Shown here: positions 1-7,837 of the stretch, piece by piece
How positions within the stretch are numbered: position 1 is the stretch's first letter
Layout: the number at the start of each line of letters is the position of its first letter
DNA from: Branchiostoma floridae
Lineage: Eukaryota > Chordata > Leptocardii > Amphioxiformes > Branchiostomatidae
Length of the DNA stretch: 43,641 bases
Reading direction: 5' to 3'
NCBI RefSeq assembly: GCF_000003815.2
Contig: NC_049979.1
Location: 32,455,833-32,499,473 of the forward strand
The notes under the pieces: model-generated
The model's input: only the letters and a program-made list of their open reading frames with translations
The model's database searches: none
What the model was told of the DNA's origin: nothing
Translations under genes and position numbers: made by a program

Positions 1-23
1 GTCATTCGTCACCTTAGGGCAGG

Positions 24-150
24 CACTATCACTGACAGTCTCACATAGGGTAAGACACTATCACTGACAGTCTCATTCAGGGCAATGCACTATCACTGAC
101 AGTCTCTCACAGGGTAAGACACTATCACTGACAGTCTCACACTTGGTAAG
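24..150. repeat. 32-bp tandem repeat, four copies
   Basis: Copies of 'cactatcactgacagtctc' start at 24, 56, 88 and 120, an exact 32-bp spacing. Each is followed by a variant of 'agggtaaga', which resembles a 5' splice site. The array lies in the intron before exon 1 and I see no exon in it. Confidence 0.9.
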
Positions 151-279
151 GTTTCCATGGTCTCTCCACAAAGTACCATTTAGCTATGCTTAGATTGATT
201 TTCTGTAAGCCTTTGTTTAGTGAGATAGTACAAACACTGCTGTCCAGACTCTTACTGATCATGTTTTTGTGTTATTCAG

Positions 280-531
280 GTCTGACTGAGCCCACGGATG
301 AGTGTACTGCAGGTCACTACTGTAGCCTGGCCGCCATCGCTCCCAACCCCATCCTGCAATCCTACGGAGACTACTGCACTGCTGGCCACTATTGCCCCCA
401 GGGTACAGGGGAGCCCGTCCCCTGCCCCAGGGGAACGTTCCTGCCCGACACAGGGATGGACGAACTGACGGATTGTCTGAACTGTACTGGAGGGAAGTAC
501 TGTGAGCAACAGGGACAGAACAATGTCACAG
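280..531 (+). CDS. Exon 1: three half-repeats, opens super-repeat A
   Basis: Acceptor 'gttattcag' ends at 279; the donor is g|gtcagg; phase 1 at both ends, 84 codons. It encodes DECTAGHYC, a second GHYC, CPRGTF and DELTDCLNC followed by GKYC, with sequons NCT and NNVT. The ATG at 186 is not used as a start: the stretch before 280 has no cysteine pattern and the AG at 278-279 is a good acceptor. A second GT at 537 would give phase 0 and not fit exon 2. The GTFLPDTGMDELTDC segment is closely matched in exon 13 (GTFLPTRGMEKLSDC), which marks the super-repeat. Confidence 0.88.
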
Positions 532-910
532 GTCAGGTCATCTGCTGTTGTGTATACCTCACACCATCTAGACAAAGTTATTGTAAGATACCTGTTCAGA
601 CAAATGTTTGAAGTTAAAGTTTAAGACATATGGCACCGTATGTAATACCTTCTCTGTTCTTAAACCCTTTGGCGACACAATCAGCATAGCAGGAGACTAG
701 TCTGGTGATTTGTTTCAAATACCATTATCTTTCCAATTGCTGCATAGTAATCAGATAACGCAGTATGTACCATTTTGTCATACTATCTCGAGTCATACAC
801 AAATCTTTGGTATGACAAAATTGGGGATCAAACTCACAACCTACAAACGTGTAAAAAGATGTTCTCAGAGTGAAACTTACTTTTTATCTGGCTGTGTTGT
901 CTATTCACAG
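532..910. other. Intron 1
   Basis: It contains a hairpin-forming pair 'attttgtcatac'/'gtatgacaaaat' (about 771-822) followed by 'ggggatcaaactc', which looks like a decayed B-box on the minus strand. It may be an old SINE remnant. Nothing else is recognised. Confidence 0.4.
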
Positions 911-1045
911 ATGACTGTGAGGCAGGGTTCTACTGCGCTAGTGGTGCGTGGACAGCCACCCCCACAGACGGAGTGACAGGAGACGTGTGTCCGCCTGGCC
1001 ACTACTGCCCAGTCGGGTCCCCCCAGCCTGTACCATGTGATGATG
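911..1045 (+). CDS. Exon 2: GFYC/GHYC with first TGD landmark
   Basis: Acceptor 'ctattcacag', donor g|gtgagt, phase 1-1, 45 codons. The split codon makes Asp, giving NNVT-DDCEAGFYC across the junction. The segment ATPTDGVTGDVCPPGHYC is the first landmark of super-repeat A. Its equivalents are at the exon 14/15 junction and the exon 23/24 junction. It ends VPCDDG, leading directly into GTY of exon 3. Confidence 0.9.
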
Positions 1046-1403
1046 GTGAGTACACACTAACATTAAATATTTGGACTGAAATTTTATCTCAGTCAGTACT
1101 GTCTGAAACTTGTAAATGTTAACAAAATTTAATATCCAGTTGCATCGATGAAGGTTAGACATTCAGGTAATAAGATATGCCAAATAGCAATTACTCAAGC
1201 AACTGGATATAATTTTGGAAACGGTGAAACGTTTCAAATAACATTTGTTATCTTTTGTCAGTGACAGCTGCTTTTTGAGTAACCTTTGTATCAAGTACAT
1301 GTATCTCCTTACATGGATGTATAACCTTCATCAATGATGTGATAAATACACAGCAGCCATTAACGCCCCCTGGAGATTTATCCTAGCACATAATTAAGGG
1401 TCA

Positions 1404-1442
1404 ATTAATGCACGTGTGCATTAATCAAAACGATTAATGCAC
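1404..1442. repeat. Short palindrome plus direct copy in intron 2
   Basis: 'attaatgcac' (1404-1413) and its reverse complement (1416-1425) flank a 2-base centre, and the same ten bases recur directly at 1433-1442. I cannot assign it to a known element. The rest of intron 2 before 1620 shows nothing I recognise. Confidence 0.6.
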
Positions 1443-1623
1443 GGCTGTTGATGATTTTCCATCTGTTACGGCGTCATAACCAGCATGAAATGGGGCCTTC
1501 TGATTGGTCCACGTCCCCTGGCTATATGATAATTGTGTATAAGCAGGCATAAGGTTCTAATGGTTAAGCATATGGTTCCAAATTTAAACTCCGGGGGTGT
1601 TATAAGACAAAGTAAGCTGTCTG

Positions 1624-1702
1624 GTAATGTTTTTGACCACGGACAAGTTAAAGTCTGTGACACATGTTTGGTTTGGTACTGCTGTTTGAGGGGAGACGTA
1701 AT
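1624..1702 (+). pseudogene. Decayed duplicate of exon 3 in intron 2
   Basis: This stretch reads VKVCDTC...CLRGDV in the same frame as exon 3 and aligns, at a constant offset of 102 bp, with AEVCDTC...CVRGDI of exon 3. The base run 'aagtctgtgacac' is identical in both (1651 and 1753). The copy keeps the RGD and has no stop, but the aromatic-Cys motif is altered (RYYC to WYCC), the position of the acceptor AG reads TG, and the second half of the exon is missing. The open frame runs straight on into exon 3, so an extended exon 3 is possible if an upstream acceptor were used. Confidence 0.75.
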
Positions 1703-1725
1703 GTTTGTTTGTTTGTTTGTTGTAG

Positions 1726-1872
1726 GTACATACATGAACCACACCCAGGCTGAAGTCTGTGACACGTGTCCAGCGCGGTACTACTGTGTGAGAGGAGACA
1801 TAGCCGACCCCTGTCCTGCTGGTCACTACTGTCCAGTTGGAACCGGTTTTGACTGGAAGAACTGTCCTAAAG
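1726..1872 (+). CDS. Exon 3: two half-repeats with an RGD loop
   Basis: Acceptor 'tttgttgtag' follows a (gttt)n tract; donor g|gtaaga; phase 1-1, 49 codons. It encodes GTYMNHT (sequon), VCDTC, RYYC, then C-VRGDIADP-C, GHYC and NCPKG. The RGD sits in a ten-residue loop between two cysteines. The paralogous positions in exons 15 (CVNRDRADNC) and 24 (CSGGSTAVNC) lack RGD, so it is specific to this copy of the super-repeat. Confidence 0.9.
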
Positions 1873-2037
1873 GTAAGAAACAGCTATTACAGCTTTTGCA
1901 ATGAAAACTTCATTTTGCTAGTATTCACACATGTAAAATCATACATCATGTACAATTCTGTGAATAGTTTCATCATTTTGTTATTTATACACAACCAAAA
2001 CTACAGTACCTGACGTTTTGCTGCATAAGATCTTGCT

Positions 2038-2162
2038 GAGGGCAATACTGATTGTTTCTGCTTTGCACTGTTTGTGACTGTATTTTTCACACTGCAGTGG
2101 CAACACCTAGCTACAGTATGCTAGGTACAGTATGAAGTAGAGCCAGTCAGTATTGCCCTGTG
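2038..2162. repeat. Inverted repeat in intron 3
   Basis: The 13-base arm 'agggcaatactga' near 2040 is matched by its exact reverse complement near 2148, with about 90 bp between. It resembles a small non-autonomous inverted-repeat element; no target duplication is clear. Confidence 0.5.
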
Positions 2163-2310
2163 GAAAATGACAGTAACCAAAACATCAGCTACGTACTAAT
2201 GCTAGCGCATTTGTTGTGTAGTTTACAAAGAACACTGTAACAGTTGTTACTGAATACACCATGCACTAGTGCTAGATTACACTCTGGAACTGTTCAAGTA
2301 GTACAAGTTT

Positions 2311-2410
2311 CTTAGCCTGGTGTCCAGCCTTGTTGTTGTGCTTGTAGTCGCTCCCTGAAAGGTCAGCTTCTGGATGCAACTAAAAGCACAAGGCTGGACT
2401 CCAGTCTAAG
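2311..2410. mobile_element. 100-bp inverted-repeat (MITE-like) element in intron 3
   Basis: The left end 'cttagcctggtgtccagcct' is the near-perfect inverse of the right end 'aggctggactccagtctaag'. The pairing extends inward through 'ttgtgctt'/'aagcacaa' with one small insertion. The size and fold are typical of a short non-autonomous DNA element; the family is not identified. Confidence 0.6.
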
Positions 2411-2451
2411 AAGTTTCTGTTTCCTGATGTGATGTTACGTCTGTCTCTTAG

Positions 2452-2628
2452 GTACATATGGTCCTGTTGAGATGCTTGCAGCAGCTAATGAGTGCACTGA
2501 ATGTGATGGAGGAAGCTTCTGTAGCGAGAGCGGTGCCACCAACGTCACAGGGATGTGTGCTCCAGGCTACTTCTGTCAGTGGGGTGTGGACACTGCAACA
2601 CCCAACGGCAACCACACAGGCAGTGGAG
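2452..2628 (+). CDS. Exon 4: GSFC and GYFC, ends in Gly-rich linker
   Basis: Acceptor 'gtctctta(g)', donor g|gtatgg, phase 1-1, 59 codons. It encodes GTYGPVEML...NECTECDGGSFC, sequon NVT, CAPGYFC, then GVDTATPNG and NHTGSGG. GVDTATPNG is found unchanged in exon 16 and as GVNVSRPEG in exon 26, tying the three super-repeats into the same register. Confidence 0.9.
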
Positions 2629-3136
2629 GTATGGGAAAACTGTATATATCTCCATGTTTGGAGGTGTGTCTGTTTGTTTGTTAGATTGTGTGTCCCCCTT
2701 GATTTGACTATAGAAGAGTGTTAGGAAGTGAAGGGGAAAATGCTGTAGACTGACGAGAAGATGAGGTCAAATTTGACCTCAAAATGTTCTCCTTCAAGCT
2801 TGTTTTCAATGTCTGTCGCATTGGGGATGCTGACAGAAAGTTTGGCCAAAGGTCCCAGAATAGACTATCTCATTTCTTGTGTACAATTTGTCCTATATGC
2901 ATGTCTGTTGCCTTTTGAGAGCCTGTGGGTAAAATGCACTAGATAGAATCAGTGAGAAATTCTCAATTATGAATAAAACAAGAATTTCACAGTAACTATA
3001 TATATTTCATGGAGGTATGAGGTATTTGATGTCTTATTGATCCTGTCAAATTTTTTTCAAAATCTGTACACTTCCACCACAACCCATACCTTCCCACTTA
3101 TAACAAAGTCTTACCCTATATTGTTCCATTTCTCAG

Positions 3137-3304
3137 GAGAGTGTCCGGAGGGGAGTTACTGCCCAGAAGGCACGTCAGACCCGATCGGCTGTGAGGCAGG
3201 CACGTACAACGACAGGACCCTGCAGGCCAACTGTACTGCATGTCCTCCAGGCTACTACTGTCCTGTCAACTCTACAACCTATGTGGGCACACCGTGTTGG
3301 TCAG
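3137..3304 (+). CDS. Exon 5: GSYC and GYYC half-repeats
   Basis: Acceptor 'catttctcag', donor g|gtgaga, phase 1-1, 56 codons. It encodes ECPEGSYCPEGTSDP, CEAGTYNDRT, NCTACPPGYYC and a closing CWSG, with sequons NCT and NST. In super-repeat B the matching protein segment (CEAGTFNYQEG...CDLCPAGYFC) lies inside the long exon 16 with no intron. Intron 4 before it (2629-3136) shows nothing recognisable. Confidence 0.9.
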
Positions 3305-3479
3305 GTGAGATGCTTTGAAAGTTAAAAGTGAAAAAGAGAAAGTTGAATGTTACAGCTAAAGTGAAAGTGAAACGTGAAAGTGATCTCGAAGCAGTTTACA
3401 TATAGCTCACTGAAGAACTAATCATCTATTGGTTGTGACAGAGAAGACAGATAGACTATGTACAGTATTTACAGGTTTA

Positions 3480-3655
3480 TTGTACATGTACCTGGAAATT
3501 CCCCTATCTCATTTTCAAAAGTACAATATACGGCGAGTGAACCAACATCCCATCGTAAGGACTGCAATCCTTTCCAGTAGTAGCATGTCCTGTGACCAGG
3601 ATTCAAACTCCCAACCTCTTGGTCCAGGAGTAGGGTAGCCACTAGCCACTTGTAT
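3480..3655 (-). mobile_element. tRNA-derived SINE-like repeat in intron 5
   Basis: Read on the minus strand, 'gggagtttgaatcctgg' resembles a tRNA B-box, with a GC-rich A-box-like stretch about 40 bases upstream. The tail segment 'ctggaaaggattgcagtcct' recurs on the + strand near 31322 ('ctggaaagatttgcagtcct'), so at least two copies of the family are present. No target duplication was found. Confidence 0.55.
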
Positions 3656-3802
3656 AGAGAACAAAAGTGGCTCATGTTTGATAACAAGAAAAAACAGAGC
3701 TAAAATTATTTACATCTGTGCTTCTAGTCTCTGGTCAAGGCAAAAGCTATCGAAAAAGCCAGCATTCTGTCAGTGTAAACATGTTTTCTTTGTTTCTTTC
3801 AG

Positions 3803-3913
3803 GGTTTTACTGCCTGGAGGGGACAGCCACCCCGACCCAGTACCCCTGTCCTGCAGGCACCTACAACAACAGGAGTCGTGCTGACAGTGCGTTTGACTGC
3901 CTACCATGTCCAG
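3803..3913 (+). CDS. Exon 6: short FYC...CLPC exon
   Basis: Acceptor 'tttctttcag', donor g|gtaaga, phase 1-1, 37 codons. It encodes FYCLEGTATPTQYPC, PAGTYNNRS (sequon) and FDCLPCPG. With exon 5 it completes the half-repeat pattern WSG|FYC. The PCPAGTYNN string is shared with exon 27, the same place in super-repeat C. Confidence 0.9.
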
Positions 3914-4261
3914 GTAAGATATAATGCACTAAAACTCATACACAATGCAGTTTACAATGGCAAAAATATTGGATATGCAATGCAGAAAAGTTCTAGTAGC
4001 CATGTAAGATATGTTTGGTACAGTAACTGTAAATCTCAAAATGTTTGCAGTTTCATTTTCAAGGTTCACACAGTGACCTCTCTAACAGGACTTTATGACA
4101 CTGCAAATTATGCATTCATTTATCAATAAAGTACAGTATTAACTGTACGAAAAAGTTGTGCAACCACAAACTGAGAACACCTCAAAACCTCATTTTCCCT
4201 ACAGCGGAATTAACTTGAAAATTATTGAATTAATTATTTTACAGTATGCTATGATACTGTA

Positions 4262-4345
4262 AACCAGTATAGCCCTGACGAAGATGACAGATGGTCATCA
4301 AAACGTTGGCTCTTGATAAATGTCTTCCTTTCTTCCTAAAAAAAA
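4262..4345 (+). repeat. Dispersed repeat tail with a GATGAC hairpin (intron 6)
   Basis: 'cctgacgaagatgacagatg' followed by 'gtcatcaaaacgttggc' forms a perfect six-base-pair hairpin (GATGAC 4283-4288, GTCATC 4294-4299) between 'CTGACGA' and 'AAAACG'. A diverged copy lies at 25070-25110 in intron 27. The layout recalls a hammerhead core (CUGAUGA, stem II, GAAA), but the core bases are altered. I do not know the parent element; a Penelope-like or LINE tail is possible. Confidence 0.5.
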
Positions 4346-4396
4346 ACCCTGTGATTAAGTATGCTATGATGTAATGTAAATTGCTTCTGTGTACAG

Positions 4397-4582
4397 GTGG
4401 ACAGTACTGTGCAGGAGATGGGCTGTCCACACCCACAGGTGACTGTGCGCCTGGGTGGTTCTGCTCAGGTGGTGCCTTCAGCGACAAGCCATCGCCCTAC
4501 GTGAACACCAGCGACTCATACAGTGTGGACACCGAATGTCCAGTCTACTCCCTTAACTTAACTGGCGGCATCTGTACACCAG
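4397..4582 (+). CDS. Exon 7: GQYC/GWFC plus irregular insert
   Basis: Acceptor 'ctgtgtacag', donor g|gtaaca, phase 1-1, 62 codons. After GQYCAGDGLSTPTGDC and GWFCSGG the repeat rhythm breaks: a Ser/Thr/Tyr-rich insert follows with sequons NTS and NLT and one CPVY, ending GGICTPG. The same kind of insert follows G-W-Y-C in exons 16/17 and G-F-Y-C in exons 28/29, always before the next C-P-x-G-x-Y-C, so it is a fixed landmark of the super-repeat. Confidence 0.9.
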
Positions 4583-4629
4583 GTAACACAGATTTTTGTC
4601 AAAGTCTTTTTACAACTCTTTTTCAGTTA

Positions 4630-4870
4630 TATGAATCCTGTCTCAGGTGCTGAAATATTAGCTGCTATGTGCCATCTCAGTATACTTGATAACTTGTCTG
4701 TGATTGTTGTGTGAACTATGTCTTATCACCTCACAGTTTAACAGATTCTGTGCACCTGTAGGTTTCTCACTATGGATGTCTGTATTCGGTTGATAGGATC
4801 CTGTTTAAGGTGCTGAAATGATGGCTGCTGTGCACCATCCCAGCAGACTGCTTGCGTTTGTGTACACATT
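4630..4870 (+). repeat. About 163-bp tandem repeat, two copies (intron 7)
   Basis: The core 'ggtgctgaaat' preceded by 'atcctgt' occurs at 4646 and 4809, each followed by 'gctgct' and 'ccatc'. Related units occur in introns 16 and 25 only. The rest of intron 7 up to 5153 holds a short (act)n run near 5053 and nothing else I can name. Confidence 0.7.
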
Positions 4871-5153
4871 CAAAACTGAATGTCAAAGTAACAATACACT
4901 ATAGTGATGAGATTGACAATGACACACTTGATGCACTTTCAAGAATAAAAGTCTTTTTTTGCAATGGGCTTGAACTGATGGTAATAACTGCGTGACTATC
5001 CGACTGCTGCCTACCCTTGTCAGGGAACCCAGCAGCAGTACAATCAAATAATGGATACTACTACTACTACTGCTAAATTTGTTGTCCTTCAATACATGCA
5101 CTGCTGTTTGTACATGCTCTTCTTGTTGACTGACAGTGTTCCTTGTTTGTCAG

Positions 5154-5369
5154 GTACATACTGCCCGGAGGGATCTGAGCGCCCCACGCCGTGTGACCTG
5201 GGTCAGTACTGTGAGCACCATGCGCTGGATGCCACGTCAGGCCCGTGTTCCGCCGGGTACTTCTGTAATGGCAGTGCTGAAGTGAGAGACCCTCAGCCCT
5301 GCTCCACAGGGCACTACTGTCCTGAGGGAATGGACATGGAGATGCCTTGCCCTGCTGGGACATATGCAG
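5154..5369 (+). CDS. Exon 8: four half-repeats
   Basis: Acceptor 'ttgtttgtcag', donor g|gtttgt, phase 1-1, 72 codons. It encodes TYCPEGSERPTPC, DLGQYC, AGYFCNGS (sequon), GHYCPEGMDMEMPC and PAGTYA. The PTPCDLGQYC step corresponds to APRKCDGGWYC in exon 17 and TAMPCDGGMYC in exon 29. Confidence 0.9.
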
Positions 5370-5469
5370 GTTTGTCTATCACACGTACAGCTTATTGTCA
5401 ATATCTTAGATACATTCCAGCATTTTTCATGAAGATTCCATTGTGTTTTGACATTCTGAGTTGAACTGT

Positions 5470-5610
5470 AAATTATTGTTAAGTCAAAAAATTGGACTTA
5501 CCCAAATTTTTGACTGCCAAACTCCAGTCTTTGTCAAGGAATGAACAATCCACTGCTTCTGTGACATCAAATTATGCACTTGCAGATAGAACACATTATT
5601 TTGTTCAGAA
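5470..5610. repeat. Dispersed repeat inserted in intron 8
   Basis: The block with 'ctgcttctgtgaca' and 'cagatagaacac' recurs in diverged form near 28300-28360 in intron 31. It appears to sit inside an older local duplication in intron 8, which would explain why the two flanking copies there are spaced differently. Family unknown. Confidence 0.45.
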
Positions 5611-5665
5611 ATGATTCTACCAACAAGGATGAACTTTTAGATTTAGTGTTCCATTTTAACCTTAA

Positions 5666-5715
5666 ATTTGCAGACCAAGAAAGATCTGTGAAAATATTCA
5701 AGACATCTTGCAAAT
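5666..5715 (+). pseudogene. Decayed copy of the exon 9 acceptor edge (intron 8)
   Basis: 'tttgcagaccaagaaag' ending at about 5678 repeats, with one mismatch, the true exon 9 edge 'tttgcagaccaagaagg' (5801-5817). An upstream marker is also duplicated ('cagcatttttcatgaag' near 5419, 'cagcattttgcataaaag' near 5740, each followed by 'ttttgacat'). Similarity to exon 9 fades after about 17 bases, so this is a decayed edge and not a usable exon. Confidence 0.5.
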
Positions 5716-5807
5716 ACTGTACTTTGGTTCTTATATACCAGCATTTTGCATAAAAGATTGATGGTATTTTGACATCATTTTTAAGAGTTCCATGTTTGTC
5801 TTTGCAG

Positions 5808-6089
5808 ACCAAGAAGGAAATGCAAACATATCTGAGTGCACGCCCTGCACACCCGGGTCCTACTGCAGTGACTGGGGTATGGACAGTCCCAGCGGCCCGT
5901 GTGCCGTTGGGTACTATTGTCCAGGCGGTCAGAACACCTCCACGCCCATGGACCTGGCCTGCAGCCCTGGACACTTCTGTCTGCAGGGCAGCTGGAACCA
6001 GACAGGCTGTCCCAGCGGTTACTACCAGCCACACTGGGGCCGCGGAACCTGCGATATGTGTGAGGAGGGATTCTACTGTCAGGCATATG
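5808..6089 (+). CDS. Exon 9: four half-repeats, 94 codons
   Basis: Acceptor 'gtctttgcag', donor g|gtgagg, phase 1-1. The split codon is Asp (TYA-D-QEGN). It encodes NISECTPCTPGSYC, PSGPCAVGYYC, CSPGHFCLQGS, a GYYQPHWGRG step replacing the usual GTY, and CDMCEEGFYC. Sequons are NIS, NTS and NQT. It aligns with exons 18-20 of super-repeat B and exons 30-31 of C (for example CSPGHFCLQG and CPRGHFCQQG). Confidence 0.9.
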
Positions 6090-6515
6090 GTGAGGCATCT
6101 CTTTGTTTGCATGTATAGGATATATAGTATGCAGTAAATTGCAAAAAAGAACATGGATTCTTACAGTAAGTCATACATATAGAATGTGGAAGTCAATTTC
6201 AATGTGTGAGAGAATAAAAATGAAGTATCTATGGTTCAGTATACTATACTCTGTGTGTTCAGTCATTTGCTAAACCTTCAAGACCACTTAGATTTCATAT
6301 TAAAGGCAACATCTTTTTTTGTGGCAAACATTTTTTTATTCGCACACTTATACCAGTTTTTTGGGTTCCCCGACAATGTCATCCATATAACCAAATCAAC
6401 ATACACAGTGTACATGGCCTTATTAACGTTTCCCAGCCCAATATATGCTCTGTCATTCCTTTTCCATTAGTGCAAATGAGATGATATTTCTTCATATTTC
6501 CTGCCCCCAACATAG

Positions 6516-6755
6516 GTGATTATGAGGTGCTAGACTACGACAACACCACTTCATCCGGAAACTTCAGTAGCCGGTACCGCAGCGTACGGGGAGTGTCCGT
6601 CCCCACGGTGTGTCCACCTGGCTCCTACTGTCCGGCTGGGACCAAGTTTGCCACCCAGTACCTGTGTCCAGAGGGAACGTACAGTAACAGCTCCGGCCTG
6701 GCCAATCACACACAGTGTGCACCATGTGATCCTGGCATGTTCTGTCTAGGAGAAG
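6516..6755 (+). CDS. Exon 10: Ser/Tyr-rich spacer then two half-repeats
   Basis: Acceptor 'ccaacatag', donor g|gtaatg, phase 1-1, 80 codons. The first 30 residues have no cysteine and carry NTTSSGNFSS (two sequons). They are followed by CPPGSYCPAGTKF, CPEGTYSNSSGLANHT, CAPCDPGMFC and LGEG. CPAGTKFATQYLCPEGTYSN is close to exon 20 (CPNGTEYAAQNKCPAGTYSN). Introns 9 and 10 on either side show nothing recognisable beyond a T-run and an (attc)n stretch at 7275-7318. Confidence 0.9.
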
Positions 6756-7332
6756 GTAATGCATTTATTAGCAACATTGTTTGGAGTTTGGGTCATCTCT
6801 GTAATACATGGGTTAACATTCCAGTGATTTATTAGTAAAACAGAATGTTAGTAAGGTTTCACCTCCTTTTTTTTTGTTCACTGTTATATTATATAGTGTT
6901 AAAGTAGGAGGTTTACAGATTGTTAAAGGTATGAAGAGGTTGGACGAAGCTTAAGTAGACTTACTTTTGCATATTGTAAAATGAGTTACAATAGCAAATG
7001 TTTGTTTGTAGTCCATAACACTGTAAAGTTTAACATAGATAAAGTTGGTCTAAGAAGGTACTGTAACAGTAGATGCAGTTTAATTGCACACTCCATTTGC
7101 TAGTACTGTATTTCATGCAATCATCTGGTTGGTGCAATAATGCAAAGTTATCCAGCTGAACCATACCAATTTGGGATTTGGGGATTTTTTACAACTAAGA
7201 TAAGTGTGCAGTAATCTGTTCTGCAATTAACTGGCACCTAATGTACATGTATGGTAGCTGCTTAGTTTTGTAGTTCATTCCATTCATTCATTCAGTAATT
7301 CATACATTCTTTCTTTCATTCCCTTGCCTCAG

Positions 7333-7455
7333 GGAACACTGAGCCAACAGACAACTGCACGGCTGGGTACTTCTGTAGTCAGGGTGCCTGGACCTCCACT
7401 CCTATTGATGGTACCACAGGAGACATCTGTCCTGAGGGCAGATACTGTCTGTCAG
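7333..7455 (+). CDS. Exon 11: GYFC with second TGD landmark
   Basis: Acceptor 'ttgcctcag', donor g|gtaaga, phase 1-1, 41 codons. It encodes TDNCTAGYFCSQGAW and TPIDGTTGDICPEGRYC, ending LSG. GTTGDICP recurs in exon 21, with a degraded form (AMGYICP) in exon 34, marking the second landmark of each super-repeat. The exon is short and easily missed by length filters. Confidence 0.9.
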
Positions 7456-7837
7456 GTAAGATTCAGTACGCTATTGCAGGAAGATTGCTCCAAACTTCAC
7501 TGAAGACAAAGACTGCCATATCACAAAAGTTCATCAGGAACCTCTTGTATTCGGATTTCAGTCACAGTTTCCATAGAAACATGCTAGGCACTTTCAGGGC
7601 TTGTGACTGATACCAAGATTTACATTGTTTAGAAAAAAACATTTCTGTATTTTAAGATGTGCTGGTTTGAGCTGAATTTGGGCATATCTTCCAAAGTTGC
7701 ACATATTTGTATAAAGAGCGCTAGAGCCATGATATCCCACCTGAATCAACATAATTTATTCATTTGTTCCTAAAAATGAGCAAGAGACATCAAGCCATTA
7801 TTCTATGGTACTGGCCGGATTTTCCAGGCCTCTTCTT

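Noticed and set aside
186-279. ATG at 186 as the start of a gene running into exon 1
   Set aside because: The stretch to 279 has no cysteine pattern, ends in a good acceptor (ttattcag), and exon 1 begins in the middle of a repeat array. A hydrophobic run resembling a signal peptide (LLSRLLLIMFL) is tempting but is most likely intron.
531-540. Alternative exon 1 donor at 537
   Set aside because: It would be phase 0 and shift exon 2 out of its Cys-repeat frame.
5567-6154. 195-codon minus-strand open frame over exon 9
   Set aside because: It is the shadow of a Cys-rich exon: stop codons are rare in the antisense of this codon pattern. No family match or splice logic on that strand.
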